Source: Leptolyngbya sp. NIES-2104 (GTDB taxonomy: Bacteria > Cyanobacteriota > Cyanobacteriia > Leptolyngbyales > Leptolyngbyaceae). Taken from it: 64,000 nt of DNA. The DNA lies in contig NZ_BBWW01000003.1 of NCBI RefSeq assembly GCF_001485215.1, positions 1-64,000 of the forward strand, given 5' to 3'. Below, one piece after another: positions 36,378 through 45,734 of this stretch (its first letter is position 1; every line of letters starts with the position of its first letter). The notes under the pieces are model-generated. The model was not told the DNA's origin. It made no database searches and was given only the letters and a program-made list of their open reading frames with translations. Both the position numbers and the translations under genes were made by a program.

Positions 36378-39170
36378 TCAAGGTTTCGGTAGCGTAATGA
36401 TGAATTTAGTTCCTTGGGAAGGTTGACTCTCACACCGAATCTTGCCATTCAGCTTTTGAGTCACCAAGTTATAAACAATAGGTAATCCTAAACCACTGCC
36501 TCCTTGCCCCCGTCTCGTTGTAAAAAAAGGTTCAAAGATCCTACTGATGTTCTCAGGTGCGATCCCTTGACCGTCATCAGCATACTCAAAAATGATCTGA
36601 TCCTCAACCGCTACAAAGCACAATCGAATATAGCCCTGATCTCCTGGCTCATAGGCGTGGAGCAGAGAATTCATGATTAGATTCGTTATGATTTGCGAAA
36701 ATGCACCCGGATAACTATTGAGTGTCAAAGCTGCGTCTCCCTGAATGTCGATCGTATGCGGTGTGGGTTTAAGCACTGGGCTAAGTTGTAACAACACTTC
36801 TTCTAGATAACATTTGAAGTTGAACACGCGCTTAGACTCGCTCGATTGGTCAACTGCGACCTGCTTAAAGCTCTGAATCAATTGAGCCGCTCGATTCAGA
36901 TTGTTCAAAGTCATCTGGCTGCTTTGATGCGCGAGATCGACAAATTTTTCTAAGTCCGATCGCTTAATTGCATTCCGCTTAAATGCCTCTGAAAAAGCAG
37001 TCGTCTTCTCGACTAACAAGGAAGCCGCAGTCACTCCAATCCCGATCGGTGTATTAATTTCATGAGCAATCCCCGCGACCAGACCACCGAGGGCTGCCAG
37101 TTTCTCGGTCTGAATCAGTTGTGCTTCTGCTTGTTGTAGATTGTGCAGCGTTTGTTCTAGCTGTTGAGCTTTTTCTTGCAGTTGAATTTCTGCTAACTGC
37201 CGTTCTTCGACTTCTTGCTGAAGGAGGAGATTCTGTTTGTCGAGTTCTTCCTGAGCCAACTGCCGACTTTCCTGTGTCAGAATCAACCACCAGGAGCTAA
37301 TCCCAATGACGACAAACAACACCGCAGAGACTTCGATCAAAGTCGCGTTCAACCGTTCTACCATTCGCTGATCTAAATCAGGTTGGCTCACAACCTGCTG
37401 GTAGTACACGACTCCTAAAATCACACTTAGAAGCGTTGATAGAGAAAAGAACAAAGCCAAATATTTCAGCAATCTCACTTTTGTTCGCGGCGACAGTTTC
37501 GCTTGTAAGACGCTTTTAACCGTGAGTTTGTCTGAATTCTGATTCAAGTTTGAAGTCGTTTTGCAAGCGTCGTGACAGCGCATATCAAGGCTACAACATA
37601 AGGAACAGATAGCATCGCTATAGACTGGACAGAATGCCATATCTTGAGGTTCGTATTCCTGTTCGCAGATACAGCAATGAATCGTATGTGTGCAATCTGA
37701 GTAAGCATCTTCACGAGCAATGTAATATTTTCCCTGAGTCAAAAACGCGATCGCTGGAACTAAAACGATCGCAAGTCCCAACGCGATAAACGAGGCAAAC
37801 GCTTTCGCCACTGAGCCAAACAATCCGACAAACGCGCTCATCGACACGATCGACGCAATCAGAACGGCACCACATCCCACCGGATTAAAGTTATAGAGGT
37901 GCGCTCGTTTAAATTCAATATAAGAAGGACTCAGACCCAGAGGTTTATTGATCACCAAATCTGCAACTAATGCACCCACCCAAGCGATCGCAACATTTGC
38001 ATAAAGTCCTAGCACCGCTTCCAACGTAGCAAACACACCCAGTTCCATCAATAAAAGGGCGATCACCACATTGAACACAAGCCAAACGACCCTCCCTGGA
38101 TGACTATGTGTTAGTCGAGAGAAGAAGTTTGACCAAGCCAGCGATCCCGCATAAGCATTCGTCACATTAATCTTCACCTGAGACAGAATCACGAAAAAAA
38201 CGGTCACTGCAAGCGCGATCGACGGATTCGAGAACACCGACTCAAACCCAACAGAATATATTTGAGTTGGCTGCTTCGCTTCAATCAGACTCATTCCATG
38301 CTGAATCGCTAATGCAGCTAAAAACGAGCCTCCCAACTGCTTCGCACAGCCGAAAAAAATCCATCCCGGACCCGCCAACACCACAGCTAACCACCACTTA
38401 CCGCGATTCGTTTCCTGCTGATCCGGCAAAAACCGCAAATAGTCTACTTGTTCACCGATCTGCACAATCAAAGAAAACGAAACCGTTGCCGCAGTCCCGA
38501 ATAACAGCGGGTCAAACCCCGCCCCACTACTCGACTGTCCAGCAAACTGTATCCAATTCGACAGTGAATCGGGCTGTTTATACAAGACACAAACATAAGG
38601 TAGAACCAGCAACGTCAGCCAGATTGGTTGAGTCCAAAGATGTAATTGATTAATCAATGTCACGCCAAAAAAGACGAGCGGAATAATCGCCAAAGAACAA
38701 ACCACATACCCGATCGCTAACGGCAAGTGAAAATATAGCTCTAACGCCTGCGCCATGATCACCGCTTCGAGCGCAAAAAAGATAAACGTAAACGAAGCAT
38801 AAATTAAGGAGGTAATCGTTGACCCGATATATCCAAACCCTGCGCCTCGTGTCAGCAGATCCATATCAATGTTGTATTTGGCGGCATAGTAGGCGATCGG
38901 GAGTCCGGTCAAAAAAATGATCGCTCCGACCGTGACAATTGCCCAAAAAGAATTCGCAAAGCCATAGTTAATCGCAAGCGAACCCCCGATCGCTTCTAAT
39001 GCCAAAAACGACAGTCCCCCAGTTGCCGTATTCGTAACCAACCACTCTGACCATTTCCGAAACGATTTAGGCGCAAATCGCAGCGCGTAATCTTCGATCG
39101 TTTCTGCTGCAACCCAGGAATTATAGTCGCGCCTAACTTTAACAATCTTGAAGTTTGACTGAATGGGCAT
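36378..39170 (-). CDS. NCS1-permease/sensor histidine kinase fusion
   Basis: A 930-aa protein. Residues about 40-490 are a purine-cytosine/allantoin (NCS1) type permease with a dozen membrane segments (NTATGGLSFLALEAIGG, DLLTRGAGFGYIGS). Residues 490-535 form a cysteine- and histidine-rich stretch (HTIHCCICEQEY, ICSLCCSLDMRCHDAC) that could bind a metal. Two further membrane segments (about 565-630) and a coiled coil lead to a histidine kinase: phosphoacceptor His near 706 in AGIAHEINTPIGIG, N box NLIMNSLLHAY, G1 DDGQGI, and G2 GQGGSGLGLPI. The permease part could sense, rather than only import, an amide-like nitrogen compound. It lies upstream of the REC-MarR gene with 91 bases between. Confidence 0.88.
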   Translation of the reverse strand: MPIQSNFKIVKVRRDYNSWVAAETIEDYALRFAPKSFRKWSEWLVTNTATGGLSFLALEAIGGSLAINYGFANSFWAIVTVGAIIFLTGLPIAYYAAKYNIDMDLLTRGAGFGYIGSTITSLIYASFTFIFFALEAVIMAQALELYFHLPLAIGYVVCSLAIIPLVFFGVTLINQLHLWTQPIWLTLLVLPYVCVLYKQPDSLSNWIQFAGQSSSGAGFDPLLFGTAATVSFSLIVQIGEQVDYLRFLPDQQETNRGKWWLAVVLAGPGWIFFGCAKQLGGSFLAALAIQHGMSLIEAKQPTQIYSVGFESVFSNPSIALAVTVFFVILSQVKINVTNAYAGSLAWSNFFSRLTHSHPGRVVWLVFNVVIALLLMELGVFATLEAVLGLYANVAIAWVGALVADLVINKPLGLSPSYIEFKRAHLYNFNPVGCGAVLIASIVSMSAFVGLFGSVAKAFASFIALGLAIVLVPAIAFLTQGKYYIAREDAYSDCTHTIHCCICEQEYEPQDMAFCPVYSDAICSLCCSLDMRCHDACKTTSNLNQNSDKLTVKSVLQAKLSPRTKVRLLKYLALFFSLSTLLSVILGVVYYQQVVSQPDLDQRMVERLNATLIEVSAVLFVVIGISSWWLILTQESRQLAQEELDKQNLLLQQEVEERQLAEIQLQEKAQQLEQTLHNLQQAEAQLIQTEKLAALGGLVAGIAHEINTPIGIGVTAASLLVEKTTAFSEAFKRNAIKRSDLEKFVDLAHQSSQMTLNNLNRAAQLIQSFKQVAVDQSSESKRVFNFKCYLEEVLLQLSPVLKPTPHTIDIQGDAALTLNSYPGAFSQIITNLIMNSLLHAYEPGDQGYIRLCFVAVEDQIIFEYADDGQGIAPENISRIFEPFFTTRRGQGGSGLGLPIVYNLVTQKLNGKIRCESQPSQGTKFIITLPKP

Positions 39171-39349
39171 AAGATGACCCCGCTGGGTGACCCGTAGCAG
39201 AAAGATACAGATAATATATAAGAGTCAGAACCCGTTCACCAAATTCACTGGTTGCTATTTTCTGTTTGTCATCTTGATAAGCGGTGGCAGTTTGTCAGAG
39301 ATGGTAGAGACCCAGAATTCCGAAGTATTTTGAGAAACGACAAGCCAAA

Positions 39350-39649
39350 TTAAAAGGTTCGTAACAGCGCCAGCAGACTCGGCTCCGATCGTTGGCTTAC
39401 CGTTTCACACACTCTTTGCCACAGGTCTGGGTCTTGGTAGTAAATGCTGAGGGCTTTGATCGCGCCTTTCGCATTAGGAATCTCACCCTCGCGAATCAGT
39501 TCCAGCAGAAATGCGATCGCGTCATCTTGTCGAAGAAGCGCGACCCTTGCGGTATCTGCGAAGCAGCGCGTTGATTCTGGCACATGAGGATCACGCCGCA
39601 CGGGGTCGAGTTGGGCAAGTAGTTGTTCCAGCTTACGAAGTTTTGCCAT
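39350..39649 (-). CDS. Cyanobacterial hypothetical protein, helical
   Basis: A 99-aa protein starting MAKLRKLEQLLAQLDPVRRDPHVPESTRCF. It appears all-helical, with HEAT-like short repeats (DTARVALLRQDDAIAFLLELIREGEIPNA, KGAIKAL). The upstream-open residues are rejected because the internal ATG opens on the helical domain. The function is unknown. Confidence 0.5.
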   Translation of the reverse strand: MAKLRKLEQLLAQLDPVRRDPHVPESTRCFADTARVALLRQDDAIAFLLELIREGEIPNAKGAIKALSIYYQDPDLWQRVCETVSQRSEPSLLALLRTF

Positions 39650-39764
39650 ACCGCAAAAAGGGGGATAAAGGTATAGTCTGTTCGTACTACACACTGAGAA
39701 AGCGAGGCTGTTCAAACGTATTGCTGCTCAAGAATTGATGCGGTAGAAAAATGGCAGGTGCGCT

Positions 39765-40037
39765 TCATTCCCAGTAATTCTCCCAATCATCCTTGAAAGC
39801 TTGTTTTAGTCTATTCATGTAAGCATTGGTTTTGACTTTAACCATCCATACGCCACTCGCATTTCTTCCCTTACACACAACACCTTCATCGACACTGTAT
39901 CTACCTGCACGAACATCCTCGATAAACTTGCCGGTAAGCTTGCCACGATAGACAATTCTTGCAATGTTCACAGAACTAAAATCTTGGATGAATTGCTCAG
40001 GAGCGACTATGCCCTCACAAGTCTGCACATCGAACAC
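39765..40037 (-). pseudogene. C-terminal fragment of an RNA ligase family protein
   Basis: About 90 residues matching the end of RNA/DNA ligase-like nucleotidyltransferases: DEGVVCKG (ligase motif IV-like), then VWMVKVKTNAYMNRLKQAF and DDWENYWE. The ligase motif I (adenylated Lys) and the rest of the enzyme are missing upstream, where the sequence runs into an unrelated gene, so it is 5'-truncated and not expected to work. Confidence 0.65.
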
Positions 40038-40042
40038 AAAGC

Positions 40043-40771
40043 TTTTTTATCGGCATTGCGGCTAACATTCAGCACTGGCTTGATCCCGAAAGTCCCACCG
40101 CTCAAGAGCAAGTTGCCGAAGCCCTCACTGAAGAATTCCAAATCGAATTTGCCAAGCGTGCCCTTGTCCCCGAAATTTCCCAGCTTCGCCTAGAATCGAT
40201 CGCAACCAAAACAGCAAAAACCTATCTCAGGAGTATCCAGCAGGAATTCAACCAGATCCCAATCGAAAACCACATCCCAACTGCATCCTGGGAACGTTAT
40301 CTCAAAGAAACAGTGATCAATGTTCCTGGCATTCAAGGTGAAATGGCAGAGTTAACCCTACAGAAACTCACCGTCGGTGGTGGATACCTTGCCCTCAAGC
40401 CTGCGATCGCTCCTCTCATTCCCAAAGTCGGTAGTGCGGTTGCGGTAAAACTAGCGGGCAAAGCTGGAGCAGAAATCGCTACCAAAACAGGGACGGTGGT
40501 CGCATCTAAAATCGGCGGCACGCTTTTAGATGTCACTGTTGGAGCAGGCATCCTCTTCTAGGACATTTGGGATACCAATCGGACTGCCAGCATCGAGAAA
40601 CCGATCTTGCGTCAAAGCTTGATCGACTACCTGCAACAGATCAAAGAGTCGGTGTTAGAAAATCCTGACAATGGCATCTTGACTGTGCTTGACCACATCG
40701 ATCAAATGATCCTGCGCTCAATTCATGTCGTCCGCGATCTCGACTCCTCTACGCCCATCCCGAAATCATGA
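40043..40771 (+). pseudogene. Broken gene with one in-frame TAG, membrane-active segment
   Basis: One frame runs from about 40043 to a TGA at 40771, interrupted only by a TAG at 40558-40560. The first part is helical (QEQVAEALTEEFQIEFAKRAL, SWERYLKETVINVPGIQGEM) and ends in a Gly/Ala-rich hydrophobic stretch (KVGSAVAVKLAGKAGAEIA, GTLLDVTVGAGILF). After the stop the frame continues DIWDTNRTASIEKPILRQSLIDYL and ends SSTPIPKS. The downstream gene begins with an ATGA overlap of this gene's end, so translation was once coupled. The family is not recognised. The 5' end is joined to the ligase fragment, so the gene may be truncated there too. Confidence 0.65.
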
Positions 40772-41049
40772 AATTCCTGCCATTCTTTAAGCGGGCGATC
40801 GCACTCGTTCTCACAATGCTTTGCCTATGGGCAGAAGTAATTCGTATTCTCAGCGCATTTGCTAACGAACTCACACCTCGTTCCGATTCGCTTGTTGCTA
40901 TTGCTTCCATCCCTGCTCAAACATCTAATGGACAGTCTTGGAACGAGATTGATCACGCTCTAGCTAAAGCGATTCGCCATGCTGTGAAATGTCAAGAGCA
41001 TTTTCAGACTGACGACAGCTACACGGCAGATAGAAGAATGCTGAAGTGA
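40768..41049 (+). CDS. Small secreted hypothetical protein
   Basis: 93 aa with a signal peptide or anchor (MKFLPFFKRAIALVLTMLCLW). The rest is polar (NEIDHALAKAIRHAVKCQEHF). The ATG overlaps the stop of the preceding broken gene by ATGA, which implies coupling and an operon. Its end (DDSYTADRRMLK) lies next to the istB remnant and may be truncated. Confidence 0.45.
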   Translation: MKFLPFFKRAIALVLTMLCLWAEVIRILSAFANELTPRSDSLVAIASIPAQTSNGQSWNEIDHALAKAIRHAVKCQEHFQTDDSYTADRRMLK

Positions 41050-41232
41050 CAAAACTCGGAATGCTGGGAAGATAAATTAAACGACTTTGCAGGACACTGA
41101 AAAAAGCGTTGAAGAGAGGTATCTCTCTTCAATGCGACAACTAAGATCGAATCAGCAAGCTGATTCGGAAGTTTCAGCAGGCTGAAGGTGAGCAGCTTTC
41201 GAGAGCGCCGATGAGGCGCGATAGCTTTGAGG

Positions 41233-41374
41233 TTAAATCTCAACAATCAGCGCATGATGCACTAATCGGTCTACTGCCGCGACCGTCATCATCGAGTCGG
41301 TGAAGATTGCATCCCATTGGCTGAACGGCTGATTGGCTGTGATGATTAAACTGCGACGCTCATACCGAAAACTT
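41233..41374 (-). pseudogene. IstB (IS21 ATPase) C-terminal remnant
   Basis: About 46 codons read YERRSLIITANQPFSQWDAIF, then DSMMTVAAVDRLVHHALIVEI and a stop. This is the end of IstB, the helper ATPase of IS21-family elements. The rest of IstB and all of IstA are missing. Confidence 0.8.
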
Positions 41375-41664
41375 TTTTGAGTCTCATATGGGATTGCAAA
41401 GCGATCGTATGAACTGCTCTAAGACCCTAAAAACACGTTGATTTGTTCATGCTCTGTCTAAATAAAATATGAATTAACTGATCCGCGATTTTGATGAAAA
41501 TCCCTAGTTTTCAAGGTTTTCAGGAGTTTTCTTCATCACTAAGGGGGTCAGTCTCAACAAGGCGTAGGTGTTTTCAGTAAAGCTCTAAAAAATTTAGTCG
41601 ATTTTAAGGTTCAACGCAATCATTAGGTTTCAGGCTCTAAAACTGTCCGTAATTCAACTATTAT

Positions 41665-42288
41665 TTGGACAGGTTTGAAAGTAGTACAGATGTATACTCG
41701 ATCATTGCCAGTTCGACAAAAAACGAAGTCTACCGCAGTCGAGAATATCTCATTCCGAACGAGACACTTCGTTTGATCGAAGTTGCTGGGGAACGGAGTC
41801 GTCATCGACTGCGTGATCGCACACTCCTCCTGATGTTTCGTCACGGATTGAGAACCGGAGAAGCTTCACGATTGAAATGGGATGCAGTCATGTTAAATGA
41901 TCGAAATATTTCGATCACTCGACTCAAAGGGAGCCAGAGCGGCATACATCGACTTCAGACCAGCGAGATTAAAGCACTAGAGCAACTGAAAGAACGCTAT
42001 CCCGGTAACTACCATCTGTTTGTCGGGGAGCGAGATAAGAAATTGGCGACGGGTGCGATCGCGAAAATTATGAAATGCACTGGAGAGTTAGCCGATCTGC
42101 CCTTACCTATTCATCCTCATATGCTGAGACATAGCTGCGGGTACTACCTGGCTGAACAGGGATTACCCACGCGAGACATTCAGAAATATTTGGGACACAA
42201 GAACATTCAGCATACGGTGAGATATACGGCTGCAAATCCGGCTCGGTTTGATCGAATTAATTGGCAGTTGGTAGAGATATTGAGATGA
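41665..42288 (+). CDS. Tyrosine recombinase/integrase
   Basis: A tyrosine recombinase of at most 207 aa without an N-terminal core-binding domain. Catalytic residues are visible: Arg in MFRHGLRTGEASRLKW, Lys in ITRLKGSQSG, HxxR in HMLRHSCG, His in YLGHKNIQHTVRY and the nucleophilic Tyr in that last motif. This short FimB-like form is common in cyanobacteria. The start is uncertain: the frame opens with TTG and family members usually begin a little before REYL. No matching attachment sites were found. Confidence 0.8.
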   Translation: MDRFESSTDVYSIIASSTKNEVYRSREYLIPNETLRLIEVAGERSRHRLRDRTLLLMFRHGLRTGEASRLKWDAVMLNDRNISITRLKGSQSGIHRLQTSEIKALEQLKERYPGNYHLFVGERDKKLATGAIAKIMKCTGELADLPLPIHPHMLRHSCGYYLAEQGLPTRDIQKYLGHKNIQHTVRYTAANPARFDRINWQLVEILR

Positions 42289-42878
42289 AGCAGTAATCTC
42301 TTGAAATACAAAAAAGCTCATTTCTAGCAACATGCGATTGCTTTTGTCGCTTGAGCGTACTGCTAAATATTTAGAGGGCGAAGTTTCAGGACTACACCGG
42401 CGACAAACCCTGGGGCGACTACCCAAGGTAATTCGATAAGCATAATGTTAAAAATAACATGAATTGCTAACATACTTTCACAATTCAGATTTTAATTTTT
42501 TGATAAAAGATTATTAGAAGGCCTGCTAGGTAGAAACTTCAACAATTTACAAAATTCTTGCGAAGAGCCTTTAATACGTATATAAACTGAAAAATAAAAA
42601 TAATCTTAACCATATGTATACTATGGAGAGCTAACGTTACTGTATATTTTAGTCTGAAGCGAAAATGTTTCTGTTTAACTTAGCTTCCTGCAAGTAGCTA
42701 GAATATTAAAGCTGATTAACCTCATTATTTGAGTTGGTTCTGCATGATATGTTCGTAATGTGTATGGAGTAGCTAGAAAGCTTCTAATGCTGCATCTATA
42801 ATTATCGCGCCTTTCTGAGGATGTCTTCAATTCTCAAATCTGTGTAAACTTGCTTGATGAAGTAGGAGAAATAGAATT
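42289..42878. other. AT-rich gene-free region
   Basis: Nearly 600 bases with no convincing gene on either strand. It is much richer in A and T than its neighbours. It ends with a good ribosome site (AGGAG) for the GAF-domain gene. Confidence 0.5.
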
Positions 42879-43958
42879 ATGAAGTTTGATAATTCGCCTT
42901 CAGAAGTCCCTATAGAAGCAGGTATTTCATGGTCAGAGATTACTGAATTGAGAGCATTTGGCAATCAGCTTCTGCGATGCCAAAACATCCATGAAGTGGT
43001 TAAAGTTGTATTTGAAAAGATTGACGAGGAGATACACCCTCAAGTTATTTCGCTTTTTACCTTTGCTAAAGACGGGCGTATCAGACGTTTCAAGATACAG
43101 GGTATAGATCATGAAGGGAAACCAATTGAGGACAGTTGGCTAGAAGGAGAAAGCTATTCACCTGGTGAAAGTTTTTCTGGCAAAGCTGCTGCTCCTGGTG
43201 AAAACACATCAAGCCCTTATGGTGAGCCTAATATTTGCCAAAATCTAGATCAAGAAGCAGACAACTTTATTAACGGCGCTGCTTATAAAGAGAAATTGGG
43301 TTTTCTGAAGTGTGGAATCTCAGTTCCTCTTAATGGAAATAACAGAACTTTTGGTACGCTTGAAGTTCTTAATAAGGTGGAAATAAACACGCATATACCC
43401 AATCGTCAGTTGAGCTTTACTGATAAAGAGATCTGTTGGCTAACAATAGTAGGTTCGCATGTCTCTGCTGCAATCAGTAGATTACGAGAAGAAGACAAAA
43501 GTAAAGTGTACACAAATATTAGTCGGATGCTTGCAGATCCACAAGATTTTAGAAGGTCTTCTAAAGAGGCGTACAAGTCTGTTATTGATCAACTTGTTGG
43601 TGATTTAATGCCCTATAAAGTTTGTATTTTACGTTTATTAGAAGGTAGTGATACGCTGTTTTTTGTTGAGGAGTCGCATACTGAAGATGTTGATATGCGG
43701 TCGAAAGGTAGCGCGCCAAGAAGGATTACAGAAGGACTCGTTGGTGAGGCATTTCAATCGGGTAGACCAATCAAAATAGAGCAAATAAAAAATGAAATTG
43801 ATAGGTTCAAAAGCAGGGCTTGGATTGAGGAGCAAGATATGAAATCTTACATTTGCTTTCCGCTAACCGTTCAAGGAGAGTCAGTAGGAGTGCTGTCTTT
43901 GTATACGGGATATGTGAGATGGACCCGTAGGGTTGGACAAGAAATAGATAGTGAATAA
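42879..43958 (+). pseudogene. Two-GAF-domain protein, cut by an IS3 element
   Basis: 359 aa. The first GAF domain covers about residues 25-200 (LLRCQNIHEVVKVVFEKI, CGISVPLNG, GTLEVLNKVE) and the second about 215-350 (PYKVCILRLLEG, CFPLTVQGESVGVLSLYTGY). GAF domains sense small ligands or redox state. The natural sequence ends at about codon 347, where the IS3 element begins; the last residues (VRWTRRVGQEIDSE) are encoded by the element's end. The part beyond the second GAF domain is lost. Confidence 0.75.
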
Positions 43959-44008
43959 GCTACAGTTCTAGATCTCAATTCTACTAACTTTACTGATCTA
44001 GATTCAAT

Positions 44009-44851
44009 TCACGCTTTTGCTTCTTTCATGTTCACATTCTTTAGACTACTACAATACACTTGATTCGGTGTCTTGTATTCTAATCCTTGATGTGGTCTGA
44101 CTTGATTGTACCATTGAAACCAGTGTTTCACTTCTTGATTCAAATGCTGTCCATTCTCGAATGACTTGAGATAAATCAACTCATACTTCAAACTCCGCCA
44201 TAATCGCTCAATGAAAATGTTGTCATGACATCTGCCTCGCCCATCCATGCTGATGTTGATTTGAGCTGCTTGGAGACAATCGATGAACGCTGTCGCCGTG
44301 AACTGTGCGCCTTGATCACTGTTAAAGATCTCTGGCTTGGGATAACCCGCTAATGCTTCATCCAATGCCTCCACACAAAACGCCACTTCTAACGTGTTTG
44401 AGATGCGCCATGACAAGACTTTGCGGCTGTACCAGTCCATCACTGCTACCAGGTAAAAGTGTCCCTTCGCGCCTGGAAGATAGGTAATGTCGGTACACCA
44501 GACCTGATTCGCATTCGTAATGGCTAATCCTCGCAGCAGATAGGGATAAATCCGATGCTCTGGATCGGCTTTGCTGGTATTGGGTTTCGGATAGATCGCA
44601 TACAACCCCATCTCCCGCATCAACCGTTGCACCCGTTTTCGATTCACGTTGTACCCTCGCGATTGCAGAAACACCGTCATTTTCCGACTGCCGTAAAACG
44701 GCGTTTCCAAGTATTGTTCGTCGAGCAACCGCATGATTGCCAGTTCTTCTTCCGACGGCGGCAAAGCTTGGTAGTAGAAACTCGATCGCGCAATGCCCAA
44801 CAATTCACACTGACGCACAATGCTCAACTCTGGATGCTCTGAATCTACCAA
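44009..44851 (-). CDS. IS3 family transposase OrfB
   Basis: 280 aa with the DDE core of IS3 enzymes: WCTDITYLPG (first Asp), FNSDQGAQFTATAF (second Asp) and FIERLWRSLKYE (Glu). The N-terminal HTH_21 region reads LLGIARSSFYY. It overlaps orfA by seven bases, which allows the usual programmed -1 frameshift to make the OrfAB transposase. The genes are complete. Confidence 0.88.
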   Translation of the reverse strand: MVDSEHPELSIVRQCELLGIARSSFYYQALPPSEEELAIMRLLDEQYLETPFYGSRKMTVFLQSRGYNVNRKRVQRLMREMGLYAIYPKPNTSKADPEHRIYPYLLRGLAITNANQVWCTDITYLPGAKGHFYLVAVMDWYSRKVLSWRISNTLEVAFCVEALDEALAGYPKPEIFNSDQGAQFTATAFIDCLQAAQINISMDGRGRCHDNIFIERLWRSLKYELIYLKSFENGQHLNQEVKHWFQWYNQVRPHQGLEYKTPNQVYCSSLKNVNMKEAKA

Positions 44852-45180
44852 GGCTTTTCGGTCGGCAAGCCCAATCGTGCCGACCTGTTGGCTAAAAAAT
44901 CTCGCTCCACTTGCAACTTGCCAATTTGTCGATATAACTCGTCAACTTGGGCGCTCGTTTCTGGCTCCACTGCACTCGATTTCGCACCGCGTTCAAACAA
45001 CTCACTCGCACCGTCCAAAAGCTGCCGTTTCCAGTTGTGGATCATCGTGGGGTGAACGCTGTAATGACTCGCGATTTCCGCGATTGTCTTTTCTCCTTTA
45101 ATCGCTTCGAGGGCGACTTTGGCTTTAAACTGGGCGCTGTGTTGTTTACGTTTGTTTTGGCTCATATCTACTCCTACCAT
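44845..45180 (-). CDS. IS3 family transposase OrfA
   Basis: 111 aa with a helix-turn-helix (QFKAKVALEAIKGEKTIAEIASHYSVHPTMIHNW pattern) and a leucine-zipper segment (VDELYRQIGKLQVERDFL). It binds the IS ends and provides the N-terminal part of the OrfAB fusion. Start MVGVDMSQNKRKQ is open; M6 is equally likely. Confidence 0.85.
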   Translation of the reverse strand: MVGVDMSQNKRKQHSAQFKAKVALEAIKGEKTIAEIASHYSVHPTMIHNWKRQLLDGASELFERGAKSSAVEPETSAQVDELYRQIGKLQVERDFLANRSARLGLPTEKPW

Positions 45181-45232
45181 GAGGTTGAGGGGTGTAGCTT
45201 ATTCACCTGTCCAGTTTTTTTGTTCCACTTCA

Positions 45233-45696
45233 CTTATCTATTAGCTGTTTATCGAGTGGGTATAAGGAGAGCTACGGAAGCCAAGAAATTAATGGCTTAT
45301 GAGTCGAGTCAACAAGGCGAAGAAGATGTCAGCTTTCAGATGATAAAAGAGCAAAAGACGGAGTTAGAAGAGCAATTCGCTCTTATTAAAAAGAGGAGAA
45401 AACTCTTCAGAGTAAAGCTTCTAATTTTGCTAGGTCAGATTGTTTTAGGAATACTGCTCTTCATTAGTTTCTTGTATATTGTTCTAGCTTCTTATATTAA
45501 CCTAGGATTTTACTCAAATCTTCCTAAATACTCTGACGCTCTCTCTGCTCTTATTGCTACTGGCATTCTCATATGGGTTTGCTCGAAACTCATGAATGTC
45601 AAGTCTCTACTAGCTAAGATTAAGCAATTGTCAGATTTCCATTCCTGGGGTAGCTCTTTGCTTAATAGAGTTGTCAATCTAGAGAACAAAGCATAA
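45233..45696 (+). pseudogene. Membrane protein, 5' end lost at the IS3 element
   Basis: The natural frame begins right at the IS border and continues to 45696: LLAVYRVGIRRATEAKKLMAYE, a long coiled coil (MIKEQKTELEEQFALIKKRRK), two membrane segments (LLILLGQIVLGILLFISFLY and ALIATGILIWV) and a basic tail. The apparent longer frame starting at 44947 is an artefact reading through the IS. The original N-terminus is missing. It is followed, 38 bases on, by a second membrane protein, and the two probably worked together. Confidence 0.6.
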
Positions 45697-45734
45697 GAAA
45701 TATAGGGTTGCATTAGAGATGCACGTTGCAAGAT

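Larger units (their letters stand above)
43915..45232. mobile_element. IS3 family insertion sequence
   Basis: About 1.3 kb with the two IS3 genes. The ends are similar when inverted: left TGAGATGGACCCG with TTGGACAAG and GTGAATAAGCTACA, right TGAAGTGGAACAAA with CTGGACAGG and GTGAATAAGCTACA. No short target duplication was found at the flanks (tatg and ctta). This suggests that a deletion next to the element removed DNA between the GAF gene and the membrane-protein gene on the other side. Confidence 0.75.

Noticed and set aside
44947-45232. Start of the long plus-strand frame that reaches 45696
   Set aside because: This part is antisense to the IS3 orfA gene; only the portion after the IS end reads as natural protein.
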